64,000 bases of DNA from Sporosarcina sp. FSL K6-1508 (GTDB lineage Bacteria > Bacillota > Bacilli > Bacillales_A > Planococcaceae), in contig NZ_JBBOXF010000001.1 of NCBI RefSeq assembly GCF_038007465.1, positions 2,987,001 to 3,051,000 of the forward strand. Reading direction: 5' to 3'. The position numbers and the translations under genes were made by a program. Positions within the stretch are counted from its first letter, which is position 1, and every line of letters begins with the position of its first letter. The notes below the pieces were generated by a model. It was not told where the DNA came from. It made no database searches and saw only the letters and a list, made by a program, of their open reading frames with translations. Of this stretch, positions 33,806-42,367 are shown one piece after another.

Positions 33806-34906
33806 ATGGAAAAACAGCGGATTGTTGTGAAAATAGGGAGCAGTTCTTTAACAAATGTTAAAGGTGAAATTGATCAAGTGAAATTTAATGATCATATCGA
33901 AGCGCTTGCTGTACTGCGTAAAGCAGGACATGAAGTGATTATTGTTTCTTCTGGTGCAGTCGCAGCAGGGTTTGCAAAATTGGGCTATTCATCAAGACCT
34001 GTAACGATCAAAGGAAAACAGGCAGCTTCGGCAGTTGGCCAAGGATTATTAATGCAATCCTACATTGAAAAATTTAGTATGCATGGAATCGTACCAGCTC
34101 AGATTTTATTGACACGAATCGATTTTTCTAATCGCGAACGCTACAGGAATGCCTTTTCGACGATGACTGAACTGGTAGAGCGGGGAATCGTTCCCATTAT
34201 TAATGAAAACGACACCGTCTCTGTTGAAGAACTGACTTTCGGTGACAATGATATGCTGTCAGCACTTGTTAGCGGCTTTCTCCATGCAGACCACCTTATT
34301 ATTCTTACGGATATCAATGGACTATATGATTCAAATCCGCGCAAATACCCATTAGCGAAACGACTTAATTATCTCGAACAGATTACAGATGACTTACTAA
34401 AAGGTGCTGCCGATATAGGATCGAAAGTCGGGACTGGTGGCATGAAATCAAAACTGCTTGCTACAAAAACAGCAACATCACTTGGCGTTTCCGTTTTCAT
34501 TGGAACGGGAGAAGGTTCGAATAAGCTACTAACGATTTTACAAGGAGGAGGCGACGGTACCTATATTTCCAATCCAGATATCGCGAAGATTAATACGAGC
34601 AGACAATGGATCGTATTGCATTCCGAATCGACAGGCGAACTTTACGTGGATCAAGGGGCGGAAGAGGCTATTTTGTATAAAGGAAAAAGCTTATTACCTG
34701 CAGGTGTTGTTAAAGTGAAGGGGGATTTTCACAAAGGTGACGTTGTTGAAGTGTTTGGCTTGAATGGAATTTTAGGTAAGGGAGAAGTAAGTTATTCTTC
34801 GTGTGAATTAAGAAACACAATTGAAGACAGAAACAAGGAAAAAGAAGGGGGATTAGTTTCATCAACAGTTGAAGTCATTCACCGGAACCGCTGGGCACAA
34901 ATTTAA
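33806..34906 (+). CDS. proB: Glutamate 5-kinase
   Basis: The first enzyme of proline synthesis: it phosphorylates glutamate to gamma-glutamyl phosphate. The 366-residue protein has the amino-acid kinase domain (IVVKIGSSSLTN at the start, IPIINENDTVS, LTDINGLYDSNP) and a C-terminal PUA domain (from about residue 270; LYVDQGAEEAILYKG). ATG 33806 gives the family length; an upstream TTG at 33767 falls in the terminator of the T-box. Controlled by the leader just upstream. Confidence 0.95.
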   Translation: MEKQRIVVKIGSSSLTNVKGEIDQVKFNDHIEALAVLRKAGHEVIIVSSGAVAAGFAKLGYSSRPVTIKGKQAASAVGQGLLMQSYIEKFSMHGIVPAQILLTRIDFSNRERYRNAFSTMTELVERGIVPIINENDTVSVEELTFGDNDMLSALVSGFLHADHLIILTDINGLYDSNPRKYPLAKRLNYLEQITDDLLKGAADIGSKVGTGGMKSKLLATKTATSLGVSVFIGTGEGSNKLLTILQGGGDGTYISNPDIAKINTSRQWIVLHSESTGELYVDQGAEEAILYKGKSLLPAGVVKVKGDFHKGDVVEVFGLNGILGKGEVSYSSCELRNTIEDRNKEKEGGLVSSTVEVIHRNRWAQI

Positions 34907-34923
34907 AAAGGGGGGGATTTAGC

Positions 34924-36171
34924 ATGAGCGAGATACACTTAAAAGGGAGAGCTGCAAAAGAAGTAAGTTATTCGTTGGTGAACGTCACAACCGATCAAAA
35001 AATCAAGGCATTAGCGTTGATTGCCGAACAATTAATGGCTGATCAAGTGTCCATTCTATCTGAAAATGAGAAGGATTTGGATGATGGAAAAGCAAAAGGG
35101 CTAACGGATGCAATTCTTGATCGCATTCTGCTCACCGAAAAACGAATAAAAGATATGGCAAGCGCGATTCATTTATTAATCGAATTACAAGATCCGATTG
35201 GTGAAACAGTCGAAACCATTGAAAAAGAGAATGGCTTGCTAATTGAAATGAAGCGGGTACCGATCGGAGTTATCGGTATGATTTATGAAGCAAGACCGAA
35301 TGTCACTGTTGATGCGGCAGCACTTGCTCTTAAAACAGGTAACGCGGTCATTTTACGGGGAAGCTCCTCTGCGCAATATTCAAACAAGGCGCTTATAAAG
35401 TCGATTCATACAGCTCTTGATAAAAGTGAAATTCCAAAAATGTCAATCCAGTTAATTGAAGACACAAGCAGAGAAACTGCAAAGAAACTGTTTCGGCTAA
35501 ATGAATACTTGGATGTGCTCATTCCAAGGGGAGGTAAAACACTTATTGAAACAGTAATCCGCGAAGCGACAGTACCGGTCATTCAAACGGGGGCGGGAAA
35601 TTGTCACATCTATATTGACGAAACAGCAGAGCAGGAAATGGCTACAAATATTGCATTGAATGCAAAGATACAGCGCCCATCTGTTTGCAATGCGATTGAG
35701 ACCATCTTAATTCATAAGAAATGGTTTAACCAATATGGAACAGAGCTTATCAATAAATTACAGAGGAACGATGTCGAGATTTTCGGGGACGAAATTGTCG
35801 TTCGGGAATGTGAAAATGTGCAAGTTGCATCCGAATCTGATTGGTCGACGGAGTATTTGGGGTTAACAGTTAGTATTAAGATAGTCAGGGGTCTTGATGA
35901 AGCAATTGCACATATTACTCAATATGGAACAAAGCATTCCGAAGCCATTATTACTAGTAATGAAGAGAATGCTGTGATTTTCTTGAATTCGATCGATGCT
36001 GCAGCTGTGTATCATAATGCTTCTACCCGATTTACAGATGGCTTCGAATTTGGCTATGGGGCAGAAATCGGTATCAGCACGCAGAAGTTACATGCGAGGG
36101 GTCCGATGGGATTAAAGGCGTTGACGACAACGAAATATGTCATTCGTGGGAATGGGCAAGTAAGGGAATAA
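34924..36171 (+). CDS. proA: Gamma-glutamyl phosphate reductase
   Basis: The second enzyme of proline synthesis: it reduces gamma-glutamyl phosphate with NADPH to glutamate semialdehyde. 415 residues with the aldehyde dehydrogenase fold; catalytic cysteine in IQRPSVCNAIETIL at about residue 257, and YHNASTRFTDGFEFGYGAEIGIST near the end. AAAGGGGGGG precedes ATG 34924. It is 17 bases after proB, in the same T-box-controlled operon. Confidence 0.97.
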   Translation: MSEIHLKGRAAKEVSYSLVNVTTDQKIKALALIAEQLMADQVSILSENEKDLDDGKAKGLTDAILDRILLTEKRIKDMASAIHLLIELQDPIGETVETIEKENGLLIEMKRVPIGVIGMIYEARPNVTVDAAALALKTGNAVILRGSSSAQYSNKALIKSIHTALDKSEIPKMSIQLIEDTSRETAKKLFRLNEYLDVLIPRGGKTLIETVIREATVPVIQTGAGNCHIYIDETAEQEMATNIALNAKIQRPSVCNAIETILIHKKWFNQYGTELINKLQRNDVEIFGDEIVVRECENVQVASESDWSTEYLGLTVSIKIVRGLDEAIAHITQYGTKHSEAIITSNEENAVIFLNSIDAAAVYHNASTRFTDGFEFGYGAEIGISTQKLHARGPMGLKALTTTKYVIRGNGQVRE

Positions 36172-36237
36172 AGTGCTTTTTGAATCGCAGGTAATTGCCC
36201 AAAAACACGGATCCTCCCCATGAATAACAACATCAAA

Positions 36238-36273
36238 AAAGCCGTGGAGATTAAAAATACTCCACGGCTTTCT
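36238..36273. terminator. Bidirectional terminator between proA and the LCP gene
   Basis: AAAGCCGTGGAG (36238-36249) and CTCCACGGCTTT (36260-36271) form a perfect 12 bp stem flanked by A-run and T-run on the two sides. It can serve both the plus-strand proBA and the minus-strand gene ending at 36274. Confidence 0.85.
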
Positions 36274-37206
36274 TTAATTCAGTTCCAGATGTTGTTTTAA
36301 GGCAGTCGTAATTCCTAGTAATTCTGTTTCATCCATAATATAGTACCATATATTTCCGTTCATTCGCTTGCCTTCGCCGTTTTCAAAGTGAAGCTGTTCG
36401 ACTTTACCTGCGGCATCACGGTAGTTCTTCTGAACGTCGACCATTTCATCGAAAGTCATATTTGTTTTTACATTGTCACCCAATGCGTTGAAGACACTAC
36501 GGTATTTTAACAAGCTTTTCAAGGAAGTCCCTTCATGCAATACACCCTCGATCACCTGTTTCTGACGTTCTTGTCGTCCAAAGTCACCGTTGGGATCTCC
36601 TTTACGCATCCGTACATACGATAATGCTTCTTTACCATCCAACGTAATCTCCCCAGCAGCATAATGAATTGAGTCCTGTGTAAAATCAAAAGGATTATTT
36701 ACGCTCACACCACCGACGGTATCGACAATTGTTTGGAACCCTTCCATATTGACTTCCATAACATAGTCAATTGGAATATCCAATAGATTTTCGACCGAAT
36801 CCAGCGACATCTGAATGCCACCAAAAGCATATGCGTGATTTAGCTTGTCCGTGGTACCATGACCTACTATTTCTGTATACGTATCTCTAGGAATACTGAT
36901 CATCTTTGTTGTTTTTAACTTAGGATTGACTGCCAAAACAATCATAGTATCCGAGCGACCTTTATCGCCTTCACGTTCATCGACTCCCAAAACGAGTACT
37001 GAAAAGGGATCCTGTTTACCCAAGGCAATTCCTTCTTCTCGCTTCTCCGATAATTCACGGTCAATCGGTTTATACATGCCTTTCAATGTAGACGTCAAGT
37101 CGAAATAAACACTCAAAGCAAAACCGCCTATTATAAGACCAATCACTGCTATAACCCATGGCCATTTTTTCCGTTTCTTCATCTTCTTCATATCTGTTCG
37201 ATTCAT
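36274..37206 (-). CDS. LytR-CpsA-Psr (LCP) family wall polymer ligase
   Basis: A 310-residue enzyme that attaches anionic glycopolymers such as teichoic acid to peptidoglycan. A basic N-terminus (KKMKKRKKW) precedes one membrane anchor (about 18-38), then the LCP domain with LVLGVDEREGDKGRSDTMIV, SIPRDTY and the VNPFDFTQDSIHYAAGEITLDGKEALSYVRMRKGDPNGDFGRQERQ region with its arginines. ATG 37206 follows ACTGGAGG; an upstream in-frame extension has no site. Monocistronic. Confidence 0.93.
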   Translation of the reverse strand: MNRTDMKKMKKRKKWPWVIAVIGLIIGGFALSVYFDLTSTLKGMYKPIDRELSEKREEGIALGKQDPFSVLVLGVDEREGDKGRSDTMIVLAVNPKLKTTKMISIPRDTYTEIVGHGTTDKLNHAYAFGGIQMSLDSVENLLDIPIDYVMEVNMEGFQTIVDTVGGVSVNNPFDFTQDSIHYAAGEITLDGKEALSYVRMRKGDPNGDFGRQERQKQVIEGVLHEGTSLKSLLKYRSVFNALGDNVKTNMTFDEMVDVQKNYRDAAGKVEQLHFENGEGKRMNGNIWYYIMDETELLGITTALKQHLELN

Positions 37207-37284
37207 AAAATTTCCTCCAGTAGGCGTCATTCGAAAAAGTGTACCATGATATAGACGCATTACCTTACTTCTAAGTTTCAATTA

Positions 37285-37313
37285 TTGTAGTGGTGACAGT
37301 CACCACTACAATT
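37285..37313. other. Perfect 13 bp palindrome between the LCP gene and the DUF3006 gene
   Basis: ATTGTAGTGGTGA (37285-37297) and TCACCACTACAAT (37301-37313) are exact inverted repeats with a 3-base centre. It lies just after the DUF3006 stop on the minus strand and about 80 bases before the LCP start. There is no T tract, so it may be a weak terminator or an operator of the LCP gene. Confidence 0.55.
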
Positions 37314-37322
37314 CCCACACAA

Positions 37323-37586
37323 TTAGTTGCGTTTGAACCGGCTGGTTTTATTGGATTTTAATCGCTTCATTCTGTTCTCTACTTCTTGTTTCATTTCCGC
37401 AGATTTTCTAACGTCTACTTGGATGGAAATGATTTCATCCTCTTGAACTTCCACTAAAAACCATTTATCCGCAGTGCTGCCGGGGGGGAGGGAGGATATA
37501 GCGATATGAAATTCTTTCTGTAATTCTTCAACTAAAAATAGTGCTTTTTCGTTGTCTGTAAACCGGTCGAGATATGCTGAATACAT
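37323..37586 (-). CDS. DUF3006 protein
   Basis: An 87-residue protein: MYSAYLDRFTDNEKALFLVEE...WFLVEVQEDEIISIQVDVRKSAEMKQEVENRMKRLKSNK. This pattern is characteristic of DUF3006, usually encoded right behind secreted metallo-beta-lactamase proteins, as here. ATG 37586 follows CAGGAGG. Role unknown. Confidence 0.85.
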   Translation of the reverse strand: MYSAYLDRFTDNEKALFLVEELQKEFHIAISSLPPGSTADKWFLVEVQEDEIISIQVDVRKSAEMKQEVENRMKRLKSNKTSRFKRN

Positions 37587-37588
37587 AA

Positions 37589-38836
37589 TTAGCCTCCTGT
37601 ACATGCAATGTCTTGCGTAAGTATGTCCTTTATCCGGGCGGGTCCGATACCATGGATTTTAGTAAGATCGTCTACTGATTGGTAGGGGCGGTGCTGGATT
37701 AAATCTTGTGAACGAGCAGGACCAATATGAATAATACGCTGGATCTCGGCTTCACTTGCTGAATTGATATTAACGCAAGAGCCACTTGATACAGACGGTG
37801 TTTTCATTTCGGGATCTGAATTAGGCTCTGTTATTATTTCCACAGGGGGCGGCGTGTGCTTTATAGTTCCTTGGTCATTTGTATGGACACTAAATGTCTT
37901 GCCATCTGTTTCTATAATAATTGTTCCATGGATATCCGTCCCATAAACGAGGGCACCGCTTTTTTTAAGCCTATTAATTGTTTCGATATGCGGGTGGCCG
38001 TACTGATTGTTCTCGCCAGCGGAATAGATCGCTACGTCTGGCTTAACTGCATTTAAAAATCTGTCTGTTGTTGATGTTTTGGAACCATGATGACCAACTT
38101 GTAAAATATCTGCCTCGAGGTTTCCGCCGCTGCTAAGCATTTCATTCTCTGCGTCTTCTTCACCATCCCCGGTAAAGAGGAGGGAAATTTCGCCGTACTG
38201 CAAACGAATTGCAATCGAGTTATTATTTGTAGTGCCTGAAAGCGTTTTTGGATGAAGAACTGCAACTTCGAGCGGGCCTATATCAAATAGTTCACCAACT
38301 TCAGGCTCATAGTAATCGACGCCATTATTTTCAATGGCAGCAAGTGCATCAGCAAAAACCTGGGAATCCGATGTTTCGCCATTCATCCATACTTCAGTTA
38401 CATGAAAAGCATTAATGATTTTGTTTAATTGGCCGATATGATCTGCATGGGGATGCGTTACTGCGATAATATCGATTTCTGTTATATTCTGTGCTTGAAG
38501 ATAGGAAACAACGTTTGTGGCATTCCAATCTCCCGTGTCAATGAGAATGGTGAATACTTCTCCGTCTTGACTGTATTCAATCAATGTAGCGTCCGCCTGA
38601 CCGACATCTATGTAATGAACTTTCATTTTCGGTAGAGAAAGCCCTTGCTGTTCAACAGGAATTGTGTCTGCTACTTCTATAACTTCACTCTGTTCCTCAT
38701 TTGCTTGCTTTTCTAATAATCCATAATCTTCTTTAAGGTTATCGGGAATGGGCGACTGTGTCGTCCCTTGGCCACAGCCCGAAAAAATAAGTAGACCAGC
38801 CAATAAATAAAGACCGATGAAAATATTCTTAATCAT
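37589..38836 (-). CDS. ComEC-like metallo-beta-lactamase lipoprotein with helix-hairpin-helix end
   Basis: A 415-residue exported protein. The signal peptide ends in lipobox FSGC (about residue 21). The metallo-beta-lactamase domain (about 50-320) has VTHPHADHIG, IDTGDWNAT, FTGDGEEDAE and VGHHGSKTS, the pattern of the ComEC C-terminal nuclease-like domain. At the end (about 350-415) stand two helix-hairpin-helix units with INSASEAEIQRIIHIGPAR and LTKIHGIGPARI. It is likely to act on extracellular DNA. DUF3006 gene follows 2 bases behind its stop. Confidence 0.88.
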   Translation of the reverse strand: MIKNIFIGLYLLAGLLIFSGCGQGTTQSPIPDNLKEDYGLLEKQANEEQSEVIEVADTIPVEQQGLSLPKMKVHYIDVGQADATLIEYSQDGEVFTILIDTGDWNATNVVSYLQAQNITEIDIIAVTHPHADHIGQLNKIINAFHVTEVWMNGETSDSQVFADALAAIENNGVDYYEPEVGELFDIGPLEVAVLHPKTLSGTTNNNSIAIRLQYGEISLLFTGDGEEDAENEMLSSGGNLEADILQVGHHGSKTSTTDRFLNAVKPDVAIYSAGENNQYGHPHIETINRLKKSGALVYGTDIHGTIIIETDGKTFSVHTNDQGTIKHTPPPVEIITEPNSDPEMKTPSVSSGSCVNINSASEAEIQRIIHIGPARSQDLIQHRPYQSVDDLTKIHGIGPARIKDILTQDIACTGG

Positions 38837-39050
38837 TTTTACCCTCTATCATTCGGTTATTTTCTTACAATATATAGTGTAGCAGACAAAACCGCTACGG
38901 TTAATAATATTATTTTAAAATAAATTATGAGAATTTAGTGCAGATAAGTAAATGTTCGTTTTTTGTACAAAAACATCCAATATTTAACGTGTTTTAATCG
39001 TCTGTTAGCCTTTATAATAGTTGTATATTCTAAAAGGAGTTGTCGTAGGC

Positions 39051-40769
39051 TTGAAGCTTATTTCGAAGTTTGCAACAAAGATTCTGGTTCTCGTCCTCTT
39101 AGTCATTGGAACAGCAACAAGTGTAGGGTGGTACTTCTTTGATGCAAATAAGGGAATCGAAATCTCATTTTCCGAATTTGAAAAAACAATTCAAGCGCAA
39201 AATGAACAAGCTGTTTCGCTCAAAGAAACGTCTAATGGGACATTATATTTGAAGACGAAAGATGAGCGATACATGACTCAAGTACGCCCTGAAAGCCAGC
39301 TAGTTGAACAATTAGTAGAAAAATATAATATTTCATATAAATATTCCGATCAAAGCCAGTACAGCAGTTTGATTATTGGTGGACTGTTCCTTGGTCTACT
39401 TGTTGCATTATTTGTGCTTCATAAAAAAGGGAAGATTGGTGTAGGTGCCTCTGCTATGAAAAATAGCGCTGCAAAATCAACACCTTTACCAAATATAACA
39501 TTAGAAGATATTGGTGGGCTTCCTGAAGAAATGAAGGAAGAGATTTTGCAGACGTTATCAATTGTAAAAGATCCAAAACGGTCAGCACAAGTCGGCATTC
39601 AGCCGCCAAAAGGGATTCTGTTATATGGACCACCTGGTACGGGGAAAACATTGTTGGCGCAAGCTATCGCAAGCGAAATCGGTGCTACATTCTATTCCTC
39701 GAGCGGTTCGGCATTCAATGAGTTATTTGTAGGCGTTGGTGCCTCCCGCATTCGCTCTCTATTTGAAATTGCAAGAAAGCAACAGCCGGCAGTCATTTTT
39801 ATTGATGAAGTCGATGCGCTTGCAGGTAAACGGAAAGCCCATGGAGGCGAAGAAGCAGAAAAAACATTAACGGAACTGCTCGTTCAGCTGGATGGCGGAA
39901 ATGATAATGAAGGTGTGTTATTCATTGCAGCAACAAACCGAAAAGACATGTTAGATGATGCTTTTCTGCGCCCGGGGCGAATCGATTATTCCTTCCAAGT
40001 GCCTCTACCTGATACGACTGGAAGAAGAGAAATAATCGATATTCATACGAAGGGCAAGCTGCTGGCAGATGAAGTCTTTGCATCCTTGGATGTGCTAGCT
40101 GAAAGTACAACAGGATTTTCAGGGGCTGAACTGAGTTCCCTCTTTAAAACAGCGAGCAGAAGAGCAATTCGAGATGGCCGCGAACAGATCGCTAAGAGTG
40201 ACCTTGATTTTGCGATTGACCGTACGATTCTGGGAAGTGCCTCCCGTTCAATGAACGACCAGGAGACGAAAAGAAGAGTAGCTATCCATGAGTCCGGGCA
40301 TGCACTTGTCGCTGCAGTAACTAAACCGGGTTCTGTAAGGAAAGCGACGATTATTCCGCGCGGCCAAGCATTGGGATATGTTGCGCCGATTCAAAAGGAG
40401 CTCCACTTATCTACGTATAGTGAATTATTGGACCAAGTTAGCATGATCCTTGCTGGTGGCGTTGCCGAACGCATATATCTCGGCGAGCACAGTATTGGTG
40501 TTAGCGGCGACGTCCAGCAAGCAAAGGAAATCATTGAACGGATGGTAGACACAGGATTATTGCAAGACGGCTTCACGTTAACCTTTAACAAAGAGGAGAA
40601 AGAAGCGAAAATGCAAATGCTGTTTAATGATGCACTCCGAAAAACAGAAAGTCTAATTCAAGAACATGCATCCGAATTTGACCAGCTTGTGGACCTATTA
40701 ATGCAAAAAGAAACGCTAGATGGTTCAGAAATTCAGCAGATTGTCAGCAGGAATCCAGTCGAATTATAA
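39051..40769 (+). CDS. FtsH-type AAA+ membrane metalloprotease (second FtsH paralogue)
   Basis: A 572-residue membrane protease, shorter than housekeeping FtsH (about 640-680). Two membrane segments (about 8-28 and 104-124) flank a small outer domain. Then come the AAA+ module with Walker A GPPGTGKT (193-200), FIDEVDALAGKR, the second region of homology ATNRKDMLDDAFLRPGRID, and the zinc site HESGH (413-417). Only the C-terminal tail is reduced. TTG 39051 has AAAAGGAG upstream. It is not in the usual tilS-hpt-ftsH locus, so this is an extra copy. Confidence 0.88.
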   Translation: MKLISKFATKILVLVLLVIGTATSVGWYFFDANKGIEISFSEFEKTIQAQNEQAVSLKETSNGTLYLKTKDERYMTQVRPESQLVEQLVEKYNISYKYSDQSQYSSLIIGGLFLGLLVALFVLHKKGKIGVGASAMKNSAAKSTPLPNITLEDIGGLPEEMKEEILQTLSIVKDPKRSAQVGIQPPKGILLYGPPGTGKTLLAQAIASEIGATFYSSSGSAFNELFVGVGASRIRSLFEIARKQQPAVIFIDEVDALAGKRKAHGGEEAEKTLTELLVQLDGGNDNEGVLFIAATNRKDMLDDAFLRPGRIDYSFQVPLPDTTGRREIIDIHTKGKLLADEVFASLDVLAESTTGFSGAELSSLFKTASRRAIRDGREQIAKSDLDFAIDRTILGSASRSMNDQETKRRVAIHESGHALVAAVTKPGSVRKATIIPRGQALGYVAPIQKELHLSTYSELLDQVSMILAGGVAERIYLGEHSIGVSGDVQQAKEIIERMVDTGLLQDGFTLTFNKEEKEAKMQMLFNDALRKTESLIQEHASEFDQLVDLLMQKETLDGSEIQQIVSRNPVEL

Positions 40770-40790
40770 ACTTGTTGAAAAGTGGTAATC

Positions 40791-40822
40791 AGAAGAAGAG
40801 ACATTTGTCTCTTCTTTTTTTA
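40791..40822 (+). terminator. Terminator after the FtsH paralogue
   Basis: AAGAAGAGACA and TGTCTCTTCTT pair around a 2-base TT centre region and run into a long T tract (to 40822). Confidence 0.85.
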
Positions 40823-40860
40823 TATGATTTTGGAAACGTTTAACTTCCTTAAAATGGGGA

Positions 40861-41007
40861 CCGACTATATAACAGCTCGAATCAATCATTTGGTTAAGAC
40901 GACCAATCATATGTCCGGTCTGACCGATTATATATGTATCCCTACCAATCATAAATTTAAATAGACCGATTTTATATGGTTCTCAACCGATCATATCTAA
41001 ATTGTTA
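40861..41007. repeat. Seven-copy tandem repeat with an exact 21 bp period
   Basis: The motif CCRATYATAT recurs at 40861, 40882, 40903, 40924, 40945, 40966 and 40987, always exactly 21 bases apart, while the other 11 bases vary. Copy 2 begins TC and copies 1 and 6 have one or two changes. Twenty-one bases equal two helical turns and also seven codons. Reading frames across it in both directions contain stops, so it is treated as non-coding. Confidence 0.85.
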
Positions 41008-41100
41008 TCCTTTACATAGCACATGAATCCATTAGTTCGTTCTAATTTCTTCCCGCTTCTCCTACAGTATAACAAGTCATGAAAATGGGGGAGATTTACT

Positions 41101-41979
41101 GTGTTAATAGACGGGGTGTTTTCAGGAGGGGGTTTAAAAGGTTTTGCGTTAGTCGGGGCTTTTCAAGTGTTAGAAAAAAAGGGGTATCGTTTTAGTCGGG
41201 TAGCTGGAACGAGCGCGGGCGCAATTCTTGCCAGTTTTATAGCGGCTGGCTATACGGCTAAGGAAATTGAGGAGATGCTGGATGAACAAGACTTTCAGGT
41301 ACTTCTTGATCCGCGAAAAACGATTATCCCCTTACCGTTAATGAAATGGTTTCTACTCTATTGGAGACTTGGTTTATACCAGGGAAAAGCATTAGAGAAT
41401 TGGTTTTTAGAAAAGCTAGCAGCAAAAAATGTTTATACATTTTCAGATTTACCGCCAGGAAAACTAAAACTCGTTGCTTCGGATTTGACGCATGGAAAAA
41501 TGATCGTACTTCCCGACGATTTGGAGGGCTATGGAATATCGGCAGAAACTTTTCCAGTTGCTCGAGCTTTACGCATGAGTTGTGGGATTCCTTTTTTCTT
41601 TGAACCAGTACAATTAAAAGTAGGGAAAGGGGAAACAATCGTTGTGGATGGGGGGGTATTGAGCAACTTTCCGATGTGGATATTTGAGGATGAGCATGGA
41701 AATAAAGAACGTCCAGTTGTTGGATTAAAGCTAAGCCGTAGCCAAGATGAAATGCCGGGACATAAAATTGACAATGCCTTAGATTTATTTGAATCGTTAT
41801 TTTCAACGATGAAGAATGCACATGATGAAAAGTATATTTCTCGAAAACATGAAAGAAATATCATTTTTATCCCAGTCGATGATTATAGCGCAACTCAGTT
41901 TGATATGGACGAAGAAACAAAAGAGGCGCTTATGGAAGCGGGACGCATCAGTACGATTCAGTTTTTGAAAACGTGGTAA
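41101..41979 (+). CDS. Patatin-like phospholipase
   Basis: A 292-residue Ser-Asp dyad lipase. The oxyanion loop is GGGLKGFAL (residues 9-17), the nucleophile elbow GTSAGA (about 37-42), and the catalytic Asp is in the VVDGGVLSNFP motif (about 181-185). It is expected to hydrolyse acyl chains of membrane lipids; no signal peptide, so cytosolic or membrane-associated. GGGGGAG precedes GTG 41101. A terminator follows, which is also the insertion site of the group II intron. Confidence 0.9.
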   Translation: MLIDGVFSGGGLKGFALVGAFQVLEKKGYRFSRVAGTSAGAILASFIAAGYTAKEIEEMLDEQDFQVLLDPRKTIIPLPLMKWFLLYWRLGLYQGKALENWFLEKLAAKNVYTFSDLPPGKLKLVASDLTHGKMIVLPDDLEGYGISAETFPVARALRMSCGIPFFFEPVQLKVGKGETIVVDGGVLSNFPMWIFEDEHGNKERPVVGLKLSRSQDEMPGHKIDNALDLFESLFSTMKNAHDEKYISRKHERNIIFIPVDDYSATQFDMDEETKEALMEAGRISTIQFLKTW

Positions 41980-42008
41980 ATGGAATTTAGAAAATGATTG
42001 AAACTTAG

Positions 42009-42046
42009 AAAACTGGCGGCCTCTTTACGGGTACGTCAGTTTTTTG
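42009..42046 (+). terminator. Terminator of the patatin gene, target of the group II intron
   Basis: AACTGGCG (42011-42018) pairs with CGTCAGTT (42034-42041, one G-T pair) and runs into TTTTTTGA. The intron begins 3 bases later. Group IIC introns characteristically insert just downstream of such hairpins. Confidence 0.85.
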
Positions 42047-42308
42047 AAGTGCGCCCAGCATGGGCGTAGTCTATAGGGTGCAAGTCCCGAACTGTGAAGG
42101 CAGAAGTAACAGTTAGCTTAACGCAAGGGTGTCCATGGCGACGTGGAATCTGAAGGAAGCGAGCGGCAAACCTCCGGTCTGAGGAACACGAACTTCATAT
42201 AAGGCTGTGTATGATTGGGTGAGTTTGCTTAACAAAACAAAGCCCTTTCTGCCGAAGGTCATATGCAGTAAATGAAGCAGATAGGTGGAGGGAAAGACTA
42301 CGTTCTTA

Positions 42309-42314
42309 CCTGGG
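42309..42314. repeat. Target duplication of the IS21 element (CCTGGG)
   Basis: CCTGGG at 42309-42314 recurs at 44497-44502 on the other side of the element. Removing the IS and one copy restores TTACCTGGGGAGG, the expected intron sequence. Confidence 0.85.
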
Positions 42315-42367
42315 TATAAATGTCAATCTAAACATGTACAGTTTTGCTTGTTTAAGAATGTACAAAA

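Noticed and set aside
40764..40964. Small open frames on both strands with heptapeptide repeats (MIGxxxx; TDYIxxx)
   Set aside because: They are translations of the 21 bp repeat array, lack good ribosome sites, and both are broken by stops before the array ends.
40861..41007. CRISPR array
   Set aside because: The conserved part is only about 10 bp, the period is 21 bp, and no cas genes are near.
41324..41821. 165-codon open frame antisense to the patatin gene
   Set aside because: Fully inside a well supported gene; no start signal or recognisable domain.
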